Source: Candidatus Kaistia colombiensis
Lineage (GTDB): Bacteria; Pseudomonadota; Alphaproteobacteria; Rhizobiales; Kaistiaceae
DNA length: 64,000 nt
Assembly (NCBI GenBank): GCA_029203105.1
Contig: CP119318.1
Coordinates: 1,378,501 to 1,442,500, forward strand
Direction of reading: 5' to 3'
This document shows positions 10,918-19,733 of the stretch, in pieces. Below the pieces are notes generated by a model that ran no database searches, was not told where the DNA came from, and saw only the letters and a program-made list of their open reading frames with translations. Made by a program: the position numbers and the translations under genes. Position 1 is the stretch's first letter, and each line of letters starts with the position of its first letter.

Positions 10918-11751
10918 TCATCCTTTCACGGAACCAAAGGTCAGGCCTCGGACGACGTAGCGGTCGAGCACGAGGAAGATCAGCATGGGCGGGATCATGG
11001 CGGCGACGGCGGCCGAGGCGATGAAGCCCCAGGTCACGCCGGCGGTGCCGAAATATTGCAGCGTGCCGACCGGCAGCGTGGTGGTGCTGCGGTTGGCGAG
11101 GACGAGCGGGAAGGCCGCGTTGTTCCACGAGAACACGAAGGCGAACATCGAGGTGACGATCAGGCCCGGCATCACCATCGGCAGAATGAACTTGAGCAGG
11201 ATCGTCGTCGTGCCGGCGCCGTCGATGCGCGCCGCCTCCTCGATCTCGATCGGCACCTCGTCGATGAAGGAGCGCATCAGCCAGACCGAGAACGGAATGG
11301 TCAGGGTCTGCGAGATCAGGATCATGGAAAAGTAGGTGCCCTTGACGCCGGCCAGGCTGGCCAGGATCGAATAGGGGATCAGGAAGGCGACGGGCGGCGC
11401 CATCAGCAGGCCGAGATACCAGAGCATGATGTGCTTGCGGCCGCGGATCTTGTAGCGCGACAGCGCATAGGCGGCCGGAAACGAGAACGGCAGGTTGAGC
11501 GCGACCGCGCCGACGGCGACGATCAGGCTGTTCATCAGCTGCGGCGCGTTGTTGCCGGGGTTGAAGAAGGTGTAGCGGATCGATTCCCAGTTCGGCGTGA
11601 ACGACAGCACCGGCGGCATGGCGAAATAGGTCTCCGCCGGCCGGATCGCCAGCAGCACGAACCACAGGATCGGGCCGATGAAGATCAGCAGCAGCAGCAC
11701 CATGGCGGCATAGCCGAGCAGACGGCCGGCGACACTTTCCGAGCCTTCCAT
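10918..11751 (-). CDS. CUT1 ABC importer permease, MalG type
   Basis: This 277-residue inner-membrane protein has about six helices and the MalG-type EAA loop (EAARIDGAGTTTILLKFILPM) that contacts the ATPase. It pairs with the permease upstream, with one base between the genes. No ATP-binding subunit is encoded nearby, so the system must borrow a shared MsmK/UgpC-type ATPase. The substrate is probably a carbohydrate or polyol, by family. Confidence 0.9.
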   Translation of the reverse strand: MEGSESVAGRLLGYAAMVLLLLIFIGPILWFVLLAIRPAETYFAMPPVLSFTPNWESIRYTFFNPGNNAPQLMNSLIVAVGAVALNLPFSFPAAYALSRYKIRGRKHIMLWYLGLLMAPPVAFLIPYSILASLAGVKGTYFSMILISQTLTIPFSVWLMRSFIDEVPIEIEEAARIDGAGTTTILLKFILPMVMPGLIVTSMFAFVFSWNNAAFPLVLANRSTTTLPVGTLQYFGTAGVTWGFIASAAVAAMIPPMLIFLVLDRYVVRGLTFGSVKG

Positions 11752-11752
11752 A

Positions 11753-12667
11753 TCAATCCCAATCCTTGAACGCGAAGAAGACGAACAGGCCGATGATCGC
11801 GTTGACGATGATGACCATCATCCACGTCATGGCGCTGGAGAGGCCGATGTTGAAATCGACCATGCCGGCTTGATAGAGGCTGTAGCCGAGCGTCCGGCTC
11901 GACGTTCCGGGCCCGCCCTTGGTCAGCACGACCACCAGGTCGAACGTGTTGAAGATCTGCATGAAGCGCAGCATGACGACGATCATCGCCGTCTTGCGGA
12001 TCAGCGGCAGCTTGATGTGCAGCAGCTGCTTCCAGGGCGAGATGCCGTCGATCTTCGCCGCCTCGACGATCTCGCCGGGCACGGCCAGCAGCGCCGCATA
12101 GAGGACGATGGCGAAGAACGGCGTCCACTGCCAGATGTCGGCGAACAGCACCGCCCAGAGCGCCGTCGACGGCGAGCCCAGCAGGCCGGCCGCGGGAAGC
12201 GGAATGCCGGACGATGTCAGCAGCCAGGGGATCAACCCGCCATTCGGGTCATACATGTAGCGGAACAGGAAACCGACGACGATCGGCGCGATGGTGGTCG
12301 GCATGATCAGCAGCACGCGGGTCAGCTTGATGCCGGAGAGCTTACGCAGAAGCAGCAGCGCGATGGCGAGTCCGAGCGTGAATTCGACCGCCGTTCCGAC
12401 CACCGTCATCATCAGCGTCGTCTTCAGCGAGTCGAGGAACATGCCGTTCGACAACGCCATCTTGTAGTTGTCGAAGCCGATGAAGCCCATCGGCGAGGGG
12501 CCCATCTGCAGGTTCCAGAAATAGAAGCTGTTCTTGAGCGCGAAGAGCAGCGGGAAGGCGATCAGGGCGACCAGCAGCAGGATCGATGGGCTGATCAGCA
12601 GCCACGGGGTATAATCGGGCAAGCGCCGTCGCGCCCGCGGCGGCGCGGCGATGGAAATTGCGGTCAT
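11753..12667 (-). CDS. CUT1 ABC importer permease, MalF type
   Basis: This 304-residue permease has a proline-rich start (YTPWLLISPSILLLVALIAFPL) usual for CUT1 MalF-like subunits and the EAA loop EAAKIDGISPWKQLLHIKLPL. It forms the membrane heterodimer with the following gene. It is separated from the upstream binding-protein gene by 144 bases that contain a strong hairpin. Confidence 0.9.
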   Translation of the reverse strand: MTAISIAAPPRARRRLPDYTPWLLISPSILLLVALIAFPLLFALKNSFYFWNLQMGPSPMGFIGFDNYKMALSNGMFLDSLKTTLMMTVVGTAVEFTLGLAIALLLLRKLSGIKLTRVLLIMPTTIAPIVVGFLFRYMYDPNGGLIPWLLTSSGIPLPAAGLLGSPSTALWAVLFADIWQWTPFFAIVLYAALLAVPGEIVEAAKIDGISPWKQLLHIKLPLIRKTAMIVVMLRFMQIFNTFDLVVVLTKGGPGTSSRTLGYSLYQAGMVDFNIGLSSAMTWMMVIIVNAIIGLFVFFAFKDWD

Positions 12668-12728
12668 GGACGCTCCAATCGAAAAGAGAGCGGACGGGAG
12701 CCGGGAGGAACCCCCGCCCGCTCTGAGT

Positions 12729-12756
12729 CGAGCAAAGATCTTGGGCTCTTTGCTCG
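12729..12756 (-). other. intercistronic hairpin after the binding-protein gene
   Basis: A perfect 10-bp stem (CGAGCAAAGA / TCTTTGCTCG) with an 8-base loop sits just after the solute-binding-protein gene and before the permease genes. No T-run follows. Such hairpins commonly protect the binding-protein mRNA or reduce read-through, so that binding protein is made in excess over permease. Confidence 0.6.
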
Positions 12757-12811
12757 GGTCGAGGATCTGCTTGGGCGGGTCTTCGTGTGGGAAGGTCCGC
12801 CGCCGCCAGGC

Positions 12812-14254
12812 TCAGGCGAGCGACTTCAGCAGGCTCTTGGTCGCGTCGAGCGTGTCGTTGAACGACGCCTGCTGATACGGGATCAGGAAGTTGCCCTTCA
12901 GGATGGTCTCGAAGTAGGTCTGGGTGTCCGAGAGGCAGGCCTCCGGCGTCAGCTGGCCGGTCAGAACCTTGTTGAGGTTCAGACCGTAAATGCCCTCAAG
13001 CGTCGTGTAGACGGGCACCGGCGGACGCACGATCTTGCCGTTGCCGCGCTCGAGATCGCCGAGCTGGGCGGTCAGATGCGGATAGATCTTCAGCAGCTCC
13101 GCATCCTTGTAGAGCGACGGCCGGGCGAAATCGGAGAACTGGTAGCCATACTTGTTGTAGAGGCCCATCGCCTTCTGCGTCTTGGCAGAGGTCGCCCATT
13201 TGACGAATTGCCATGAAGCGTCGCGATTGGCGGTGTTGGCGGTGATGCCGAGGCTGTGGCCGCCGAGCGAGACGACCTGTTCGCCGGGCCCCTTGGGCAG
13301 ACGGGCCATGCCGAGCTTGTCGGCAACGACCGAGTCCTTGCCGCTCATATAGCCGTCCTTCTTGCAAAGGTAGGCATAGGGCGTCCACCAGTAGAACATG
13401 CCGACATCGCCCTTGGCGAAGCGCATGCCGGCGTCGAACCAGTTGTAGCCAACCGATTCCGGCGGAGCGTTCTTGTAGAGCTCGGAGAAGATCTTCAGCG
13501 CGGCGAGGTTTTCCGGGCTGTTGAGGGTCGGCTGGAAGTCCCATGCCGATGCCGCCGGGAAGTCCTTGAACCAGCGCGTGCCCATGCTGGCGGCGAGCTG
13601 CGAATACATATGCACGACGGGAGCGGGCTGCTGGCCGGCCAGCACCGTGCCGCTCATCTTCTTGCCGTCGAAGTCCTGGCCGTTCATCTTCTGGACGGCG
13701 GCGAGATAGTCACTCCATGACCAGCTGCCATCTTCCGGCACGGCAATGCCGGCCTTCTCGGCAAAGTCCTTGCGATAGAGCACCATCTGGCCATAGGCGG
13801 CGACCGGCAACGTGCCGATCTGGCCACGCCAGGTGTTCAGCGAATAGAGAACCTCGGGGATATAGTCCGCGATGTCGGTGTCGCTGTCCGCCTTGATGAA
13901 CTCGTTGAGCGGGGTGATCCATTTGCTCTCGAGATACTGGCCGAGCCACATCTGGTCGACCGAGATGACGTCGGCGTCCGGCTCGTTGCTGATGAAGGAC
14001 GAGGTCAGGCGGGCCTGCAGCGCCTCGAGCGAAATCGCCTCGATCTGCAGCTTGATGCCGGTCTCCTGCTCGAACTGGTCCTTCAAACCCTCGATCGCAT
14101 AGTAGAACGGGTCGCCGGCAAGCAGAACGCGCAAGGTCTTGTCGGCCGCCATCGCCCGGCGCGGCACGAGACCGCCGCCGACGGCCGCCGTTCCGGCCAA
14201 CGCCACGCCACCCTTCAGCAGGTTGCGTCGTGACAGATTGAAATCAGACTTCAT
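12812..14254 (-). CDS. ABC importer solute-binding protein, Tat-type signal
   Basis: This 480-residue extracellular binding protein family 1 member belongs to the CUT1 importer. The chosen start (MKSDFNLSRRNLLKGG) has GGAGAG about 7 bases upstream; a longer frame to 14311 lacks a good site. The N-terminus carries a twin-arginine motif (SRRNLLKG), a hydrophobic stretch and an alanine-rich cleavage region, predicting Tat export to the periplasm. The mature domain has typical CUT1 features (DADVISVDQMWLGQYLESKWITPL, GDVGMFYWWTPYAYLC). It is the first gene of the minus-strand operon, divergent from the ROK regulator. Confidence 0.9.
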   Translation of the reverse strand: MKSDFNLSRRNLLKGGVALAGTAAVGGGLVPRRAMAADKTLRVLLAGDPFYYAIEGLKDQFEQETGIKLQIEAISLEALQARLTSSFISNEPDADVISVDQMWLGQYLESKWITPLNEFIKADSDTDIADYIPEVLYSLNTWRGQIGTLPVAAYGQMVLYRKDFAEKAGIAVPEDGSWSWSDYLAAVQKMNGQDFDGKKMSGTVLAGQQPAPVVHMYSQLAASMGTRWFKDFPAASAWDFQPTLNSPENLAALKIFSELYKNAPPESVGYNWFDAGMRFAKGDVGMFYWWTPYAYLCKKDGYMSGKDSVVADKLGMARLPKGPGEQVVSLGGHSLGITANTANRDASWQFVKWATSAKTQKAMGLYNKYGYQFSDFARPSLYKDAELLKIYPHLTAQLGDLERGNGKIVRPPVPVYTTLEGIYGLNLNKVLTGQLTPEACLSDTQTYFETILKGNFLIPYQQASFNDTLDATKSLLKSLA

Positions 14255-14553
14255 GTCCCCACTCTCCTCTTGGAAGCATTGTCCGGCGCCCGATCCATGC
14301 CGGGCGCTCATTCATCACCGCCTACGCCGTTGGTTGTTGCGTCGCACACTTCGGTTCCCGTCGAAGTCTGTCACGGCGTGTCGATCGACTTGTTAGTATG
14401 AGGCTCGCACAAACATTTTAGCTCGTCAACGACCCGGCGTTCGGCTAAGAATTAATTCGGAGGTCGGACTGGCAGCGCGCGCACCCAGCCGAAGTTCCGT
14501 ATAGGAAGCGGGGGGTCGGTCGAGCGGCCGCCCGCGAGCAGCACGAGGGCAGA
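14255..14553. promoter_or_regulatory. divergent control region, importer operon / ROK regulator
   Basis: This 299-base gap separates the divergent importer and regulator genes and should hold both promoters. It is AT-richer than its surroundings around 14390-14460. A spaced inverted repeat TTAGC (14418-14422) / GCTAA (14444-14448) is the only symmetrical element I see; it is too short and too widely spaced to call an operator firmly. Confidence 0.4.
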
Positions 14554-15807
14554 TTGGAGCGCGAACCTTCCCCCCAGCGTTGGCCGATCGACGAGGAGGA
14601 CGTTTCCGGCGAGGTCCGGACGGTTCCTCCGGGCCGGGCGCTGCTTTCCTCCGCCATGGTCGGTTCGGCCAATCGCGGCCGCGTCCTGCAGACGCTGTTC
14701 GACCTCGGCCCGACCAGCCGGGCCGAACTAGCGCGGCTTGCCGGCGTCAACCGCACCACCATTTCCGGCATCGTGCAGCCGCTGCTTGACCAGCAGGTAC
14801 TGGTCGAGGGCGACCCGATCCGCCCGAGCGAGGCCGGCGGCAAGCCGGCACGACCGCTATGGTTCTCGCCGGATGCCCGGCCGATTTGCGGCATGATGCT
14901 GATGCCAGACGCGGTCCACACCTGCCTTGTCACCTTGGCCGGGACGATCTCGGCCGAGCACAGCGTGGCGTTTCCGACCGAGAACCCAAAAATCGTCGAG
15001 ATCGAGCGGGCGATCGAACTCTGCACGTCACGCACGCTCGCTTCCGCCCGGCGCGAGCCGCTCGGCATTGGCGTCGCCGTCGGCGGCATGGTCGATACCG
15101 ATCGCCGCGCCATCATCGCCGTCAATCTGGCGCCGGTTTTGAACGGCTTCCAGCTCGGCGACATGCTGACGAAGCGCTATGGCCTGCCGGCCCTGCTCGA
15201 CCACCATCCGCGCGCGCTGTTGGTCGGCGATCGCTGGTTCGGCAAGGGCCGCGGCATGCAGAATTTCGCCGCCGTCTATACCGGCGAGGTACTTGGCGGC
15301 GCGCTCTATCTGGGCGGCCACCTGTATCGCGGCCGCAGCGGCGCCGGCGGCGAACTCGGCCATACCTTCGTGCAGGTCGATGGCGAGATCTGCTCCTGCG
15401 GCCGGCGCGGCTGCTGGGAAACGATCGCCACCGTCGGCTGGCTGCGCCGCCAGGCGCGCGCCATCGGCATCGATGCGCCGGATGAGATCAATTCGCGCCG
15501 CCTCGTCGCTCTGGCCGGCGCCGGCGTGCCGGGCGCGCGCGACCTGCTCGATCTTTATGCCCGCAACGTCGCGGTCGGCATCGCCAATCTGCAGCAGACG
15601 GTGGCGCCGAATTTCTACGTTCTGCACGGCGATGTCGTCGGCGGCGGGGAAATCATGGCCGAGGCGATTGCGGGACATGTCCGCGCCCTCGTACCATCGC
15701 GCAGCGGGGGGGAAATCAGCTTCGCGATCGGCGAGACGGAAGACCGCGCGGCCTTGCTCGGCGCGGCGGGTCTTGTCTTGTCGGAGTTGCTTCAGTTTCC
15801 ATTGTAG
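14554..15807 (+). CDS. ROK-family transcriptional regulator
   Basis: The protein has up to 417 residues from a TTG start; the true start may lie further in, for example ATG at 14656. An N-terminal winged helix-turn-helix (TSRAELARLAGVNRTTISG) precedes a ROK sugar-kinase-like domain with the zinc motif CSCGRRGCWE. This is the NagC/XylR architecture. It probably represses the divergent CUT1 importer operon, the DMFase-like genes downstream, or both, in response to a sugar-like ligand. The next gene begins 22 bases after its stop, so it may be co-transcribed with them. Confidence 0.85.
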   Translation: MEREPSPQRWPIDEEDVSGEVRTVPPGRALLSSAMVGSANRGRVLQTLFDLGPTSRAELARLAGVNRTTISGIVQPLLDQQVLVEGDPIRPSEAGGKPARPLWFSPDARPICGMMLMPDAVHTCLVTLAGTISAEHSVAFPTENPKIVEIERAIELCTSRTLASARREPLGIGVAVGGMVDTDRRAIIAVNLAPVLNGFQLGDMLTKRYGLPALLDHHPRALLVGDRWFGKGRGMQNFAAVYTGEVLGGALYLGGHLYRGRSGAGGELGHTFVQVDGEICSCGRRGCWETIATVGWLRRQARAIGIDAPDEINSRRLVALAGAGVPGARDLLDLYARNVAVGIANLQQTVAPNFYVLHGDVVGGGEIMAEAIAGHVRALVPSRSGGEISFAIGETEDRAALLGAAGLVLSELLQFPL

Positions 15808-15829
15808 GTTCGACGCAGGGGGAGTGCGC

Positions 15830-16150
15830 ATGGTTTACAAGATCGATCCGGAGATAGATCGGCACTACATCGAGGAATTCCGGCAGAAGCCGATCGGCGC
15901 GCACAGCCCCGGCCTGCAGCGGCTTCTGAACACCATGCGCCACGATCCATCCGGCAAGCAGGTGGTGCTGGTCTGCAAGCGACCGTTCGAGGAATGGGTG
16001 CTCGGCCTGATGCCGGTCGATCGGCGCGAACCGATCGCAATCGAGGATGGGCCGGTTTTCACCGACATCGAAGAGGCGGAATGGGAAGTCTTCCGTCGCC
16101 GCTGGCGCCTTTTGACAGGCGAAAGCATCAATCGGCCGCTGCGCGACTGA
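15830..16150 (+). CDS. dimethylformamidase-like small (alpha) subunit
   Basis: This 106-residue protein starts MVYKIDPEIDRHYIEEFRQ behind GGGGGAG. Its size, the HSPGLQRLLNTMR and EEAEWEVFRRRWRLLTG segments, and its place directly before the large DMFase-like gene fit the alpha subunit of N,N-dimethylformamidase, which assembles with the beta subunit. The identification rests on remembered family features and gene order. The small subunit is thought to be structural, with the active site in the beta subunit. Confidence 0.7.
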   Translation: MVYKIDPEIDRHYIEEFRQKPIGAHSPGLQRLLNTMRHDPSGKQVVLVCKRPFEEWVLGLMPVDRREPIAIEDGPVFTDIEEAEWEVFRRRWRLLTGESINRPLRD

Positions 16151-16196
16151 TCCTTCCCGTTCGAACAGCAGGTCGCCGCCACGGCGATCCCGTTTC

Positions 16197-18482
16197 ATGC
16201 GCCAATCTGGACTTCATTCCATGCTCAAGATCGTCGGCTATCCGGACCGTTACAGCGTCGCCCCGGGCGAGGAGATCGCCTTCAAGATTTCGCTCGAGGA
16301 GGGCGAGACGTTCGAGGCCCGGCTGGTCCGCGTCGTCAACGGCGACTGCAATCCCGCCGGCCCCGGCCTCAAGTTCCCGCACATCCCGACCGAGATCGAC
16401 GGCATCCACGCCGGCAAGCCGCAGCGCATCGACGCCGGCTCCTACATGGTTGCCACGGACATGCCGGCTGTCGCCGGCCGGACCTTTTCCTTTCTCGGCT
16501 TCGTCTGGCCGACCCTGCCGAAGCGCGGCGAGCAGGTGATCGCGGCGCAGTGGGATCCCGCCACCCAGGCCGGTTTCCAGATCGGCATCGGTGACGAGGG
16601 CCGACTGTCGCTCACCGTTGGCGATGGCGCCGGCGGTACCGAGACGGTGCGCGTCGATCATCCGATGCTGGAGCGCCAGTGGTACCAGATCGCCGTCACC
16701 TTCGACCCGGCCAGCGGCGAGGTCACGCTCGACCAGCGCCCGCTCATTCCCTATGCGGTGATCCGCGATCATGGCCAGTATCGCGGCCGCATCCGCCTCG
16801 CCGTCCCGGCGCCGCCGGTCGCCTTCCTCCTCGCCGGACGGCCGGAAGCGGACGGCACGGTCGGCCATCATTTCGACGGCAAGATCGACGGCCCGATCCT
16901 GCTCTCCGGCATCCGCACCCATGCCGATCATGACGGCCTGATCGCGGGCACGGCCCCGCCGGATGTCGAGACGGCGCGGATCGCGCATTGGGATTTTTCC
17001 TGCGAGATCGAGAGCATCACGGCCATCGACGTCGGCCCGTCCGGCCGGCATGGGCGACTGATGCAGATGCCGGCGCGCGGCATGAAGGGCCACAACTGGA
17101 CCGGCGAGGAGCATGCCTGGCCGAAGAAGCCCGAGCACTATGGCGCGGTGCATTTCCATCATGACGACGTCTATGATGCCGGATGGGAGACCTCGGTCTC
17201 GCTGACGATCCCCGCCGATCTGAAGAGCGGCGCCTATGCGCTGCATGCCTCAGCCGGCGATAGCGACGAGACGGCGACGCGCGAGACCTACATCCCGTTC
17301 TTCGTCCGTCCGCCGCGCGACAAGGCGAAGCGTGGCAAGCGCCCGTCCGTGCTCGTGCTGGCGCCGACCATGTCCTACCTCTCCTATTGCAACCACGCCG
17401 AACACATCACGGCGCGCGGCGCCGAGCGGCAGATGGGCCGGCTGCTGACCTTCGGCCATACCGATCTCTACATGTATGACCATCCCGAGCTCGGCGGCTC
17501 GCATTACGACACCCATGCCGATGGCTCGGGCGTCTGCTATTCGAGCCGGCTGCGGCCGAACCTCAATTTCTCGCCGCGCTATCATTCCTGGCTCGGTGGC
17601 CCCGGCTCGGCGCTCTACCAGTACAATGCCGACACGCATCTGTTCGACTGGCTCGAGCACAAGGGCGTCGATTATGACCTGATTACCGACGAGGACCTGC
17701 ACGAGGAGGGCTACGACCTCCTCGCCGATTATCGCATCGTCATCACCGGCACTCATCCCGAATATCATTCGACGGCGATGTGGGACGGCATGAAGGCGTG
17801 GATCGATCGCGGCGGCCGGCTCATGTATATGGGCGGCAATGGCTGGTACTGGCGCATCGGCTTCCACCAGACCGAGCCCGGCGTCATCGAGGTGCGCCGC
17901 GCCGAGGACGGTATCCGTACCTGGGCGGCCGAGCCCGGCGAATACTACCAGTCGTTCAACGGCGAATTCGGCGGCCTGTGGCGGCGTATCGGCCGCGCAC
18001 CGAACGTCATGGCCGGCGTCGGCTTCATCGCCCAGGGTTTTGACATCTCGACCTTCTATCGCCGCGCGCCCGACGCGGACAATCCGCGCGCGGCCTTCAT
18101 CTTCAAGGATGTGCCGGACGAGATCATCGGCGATTTCGGCCTCGTCGGCGGCGGCGCCGCCGGCATCGAGCTCGATTGCATCTCGGCCAATCTCGGCGGT
18201 CCGCCCAACATGCTGCGCCTTGCCTCGTCGGACGGCCACAGCGGCATGATGATGCTGGTCAACGAGGAATTCGGCGTGGTGCCGCCCAATCTCGGCGGCG
18301 ACCAGAACGAGCGCGTCCACGCCGATCTGGCGTTTGGCGAGACGCCTTCGGGCGGCGCGCTGTTCGCCACCTCGTCGATCGCCTGGTGCGGTTCGCTCTC
18401 GCACAACGACTATGACAACAACGTCTCGCGCATCACCTGGAACGTGCTCGAGCGCTTCCTCGACGAGACGCCGTTCGTGTGA
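16197..18482 (+). CDS. dimethylformamidase-like large (beta) subunit
   Basis: This 761-residue protein (start possibly ATG 16221) has an N-terminal beta-rich domain, a LamG/concanavalin-like region (about 90-270, GFVWPTLPKRGEQVIAAQWD) and a C-terminal amidohydrolase-like domain. Residues equivalent to the mononuclear iron ligands reported for Paracoccus DMFase (two Tyr, one Glu) are plausible at Tyr397 (TMSYLSYCNH), Tyr448 (GVCYSS) and Glu522 (GTHPEYHS). His520 and Asn548 (GGNGWYW) lie beside them. By analogy it hydrolyses a formamide or other amide. Linkage to a ROK regulator and a CUT1 importer suggests that the natural substrate may not be dimethylformamide. Confidence 0.8.
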   Translation: MRQSGLHSMLKIVGYPDRYSVAPGEEIAFKISLEEGETFEARLVRVVNGDCNPAGPGLKFPHIPTEIDGIHAGKPQRIDAGSYMVATDMPAVAGRTFSFLGFVWPTLPKRGEQVIAAQWDPATQAGFQIGIGDEGRLSLTVGDGAGGTETVRVDHPMLERQWYQIAVTFDPASGEVTLDQRPLIPYAVIRDHGQYRGRIRLAVPAPPVAFLLAGRPEADGTVGHHFDGKIDGPILLSGIRTHADHDGLIAGTAPPDVETARIAHWDFSCEIESITAIDVGPSGRHGRLMQMPARGMKGHNWTGEEHAWPKKPEHYGAVHFHHDDVYDAGWETSVSLTIPADLKSGAYALHASAGDSDETATRETYIPFFVRPPRDKAKRGKRPSVLVLAPTMSYLSYCNHAEHITARGAERQMGRLLTFGHTDLYMYDHPELGGSHYDTHADGSGVCYSSRLRPNLNFSPRYHSWLGGPGSALYQYNADTHLFDWLEHKGVDYDLITDEDLHEEGYDLLADYRIVITGTHPEYHSTAMWDGMKAWIDRGGRLMYMGGNGWYWRIGFHQTEPGVIEVRRAEDGIRTWAAEPGEYYQSFNGEFGGLWRRIGRAPNVMAGVGFIAQGFDISTFYRRAPDADNPRAAFIFKDVPDEIIGDFGLVGGGAAGIELDCISANLGGPPNMLRLASSDGHSGMMMLVNEEFGVVPPNLGGDQNERVHADLAFGETPSGGALFATSSIAWCGSLSHNDYDNNVSRITWNVLERFLDETPFV

Positions 18483-18494
18483 GGCGAATGGAAG

Positions 18495-18522
18495 ATGACG
18501 GCGGTTTTCCTGCCGCCGTCAT
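18495..18522 (+). terminator. hairpin after the DMFase-like operon
   Basis: A perfect 10-bp stem (ATGACGGCGG / CCGCCGTCAT) with loop TTTTCCTG lies 12 bases after the stop codon. No strong T-run follows, so it may be an mRNA-stabilising end rather than an efficient intrinsic terminator. Confidence 0.5.
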
Positions 18523-18540
18523 TCCAGAAACGCGGAACTC

Positions 18541-18670
18541 GTTTCTCACCTCTCCCGGCGGGAGAGGTCGGCTCGAAGAGCCGGGTGAGGGGTTAGGGAA
18601 CCATCCAGTTATGCCGTAAACCCTCACCCGCCGCACTCCGTGCGTCGACCTCTCCCTCAGGGAGAGGTGA
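18541..18670. repeat. intergenic palindromic repeat, CTCTCCC family
   Basis: Two GC-rich palindromic units (CTCTCCCGGCGGGAGAG and CTCTCCCTCAGGGAGAG) flank a spacer containing GGTGAGGGGTTAGGGAACC and GTAAACCCTCACCC in inverted order. Related sequences recur near 23558, 42600, 50693 and 51228. Confidence 0.65.
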
Positions 18671-18703
18671 AGGATGGTGCTTCACTCAGACGAAGATTTG
18701 CCT

Positions 18704-19462
18704 TTAGCCGGCGAGAACCTGCTTCAGGCTCGAGACTGTGTCGGTCGTTGGCTTGTATTCGAGCCCGACGAGGCCCTTGTAGCCATTCTCTTCGAGCCAG
18801 CCGACTCGCGCCTGCCAGTCGAGCTTGCCGGTGCCGGGCTCATGCCGGCCCGGCGTATCGGCGAGATGCACGTGCGCCACCCGGTCGACGTGGCCGGCGA
18901 GCACGTCGGCGGTTGCTTCCGACATCACGGCGGAATGGTAGATGTCGTAGAGGATCCTGATCTCCGGCCGGCCGACTTCGTCGACGATGTCGAGGCCCTC
19001 GACCGTCGACGGCAGGAAATAGCCGACATGGTCGACCAGCGTGTTGAGCGGCTCGACCGCCAGCGTCACGCCGGAACCCTTGAGAATCTCGGCCGAGCGG
19101 GAAAGGCCCTCGGTCAGCGCCTGGCGCTGTTCGGCGCGCGTCCGGCCCGGCAGATCGGCGCCGGCCTGCACGATCAGCACCGGCGCGCCGAGGCGGCGGG
19201 CGACGTCGATCGACGCCTTCAGGCCTTCGAGGAACTCGGCATGCTTCGCCGGATCGGTGAGCGGCACCATCGGCTCGGCGACGAAGCCGGCGACCTTCAT
19301 GCCGGTCTCGTCGAGGGCCGTGGCGATGGCATCGATATCCTTGTTGCGCCAGTGCCAGAACTCGACGGCGGAAAGGCCGACCCTGCTGGCGAGACGGATG
19401 CGATCGGCGAAATCAGGCGCTTCGGCTTTGAAGAGCCATTCGAGGCAGGCGGAATAGTGCAT
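18704..19462 (-). CDS. hydroxypyruvate-isomerase-like TIM-barrel protein
   Basis: A 252-residue protein starts at MHYSACLEWLFKAEAPDFADR; the longer upstream frame is unsupported. It belongs to the xylose-isomerase-like TIM-barrel superfamily. Probable metal-binding and catalytic segments are AVEPLN, ILYDIYHS, HVHLADTPGRHEPG and GLEYKP, as in Hyi/OtnI-type isomerases. The likely reaction is aldose-ketose isomerisation of a small hydroxy-acid or sugar; the exact substrate is unknown. It is convergent to the DMFase-like operon and may belong to the same catabolic locus. Confidence 0.8.
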   Translation of the reverse strand: MHYSACLEWLFKAEAPDFADRIRLASRVGLSAVEFWHWRNKDIDAIATALDETGMKVAGFVAEPMVPLTDPAKHAEFLEGLKASIDVARRLGAPVLIVQAGADLPGRTRAEQRQALTEGLSRSAEILKGSGVTLAVEPLNTLVDHVGYFLPSTVEGLDIVDEVGRPEIRILYDIYHSAVMSEATADVLAGHVDRVAHVHLADTPGRHEPGTGKLDWQARVGWLEENGYKGLVGLEYKPTTDTVSSLKQVLAG

Positions 19463-19641
19463 GGGACCTGTCAATCGGGCTGGGATCGCGGGCGGGGCCG
19501 GCTCTGGAGGGTTTTCGAGCGAAGTGGATGCCGGTTCGCGCAAAGAAAACGCGATCAAAGAGCTACGGTTCGAACGCCGCCGACGATAGCCGCGCCGTCG
19601 GGCCGGCTCAATCGCTCTCTTCGCCGGAATCGAGGCGGCGC

Positions 19642-19666
19642 GGAACGGAATCGCGCGCGCGTCGTT
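19642..19666 (+). promoter_or_regulatory. EcfG-type promoter of the ku-ligD unit
   Basis: GGAAC at 19642-19646 and CGTT at 19663-19666 are separated by exactly 16 bases. The start codon of Ku follows 68 bases after the -10 element, with AGGAG at 19721-19725. The form is identical to the elements before the other Ku gene and phyR. Confidence 0.78.
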
Positions 19667-19733
19667 GGAGTCCTCGTTCGTGCCCGTCCGGTTGCGGGCG
19701 CGACGGCGTTGGCGTGGCGTAGGAGTACGGCAA

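Noticed and set aside
14418..14448. TTAGC-N21-GCTAA as a ROK operator
   Set aside because: The arms are only 5 bases with a 21-base spacer, so chance occurrence is too likely to call it.
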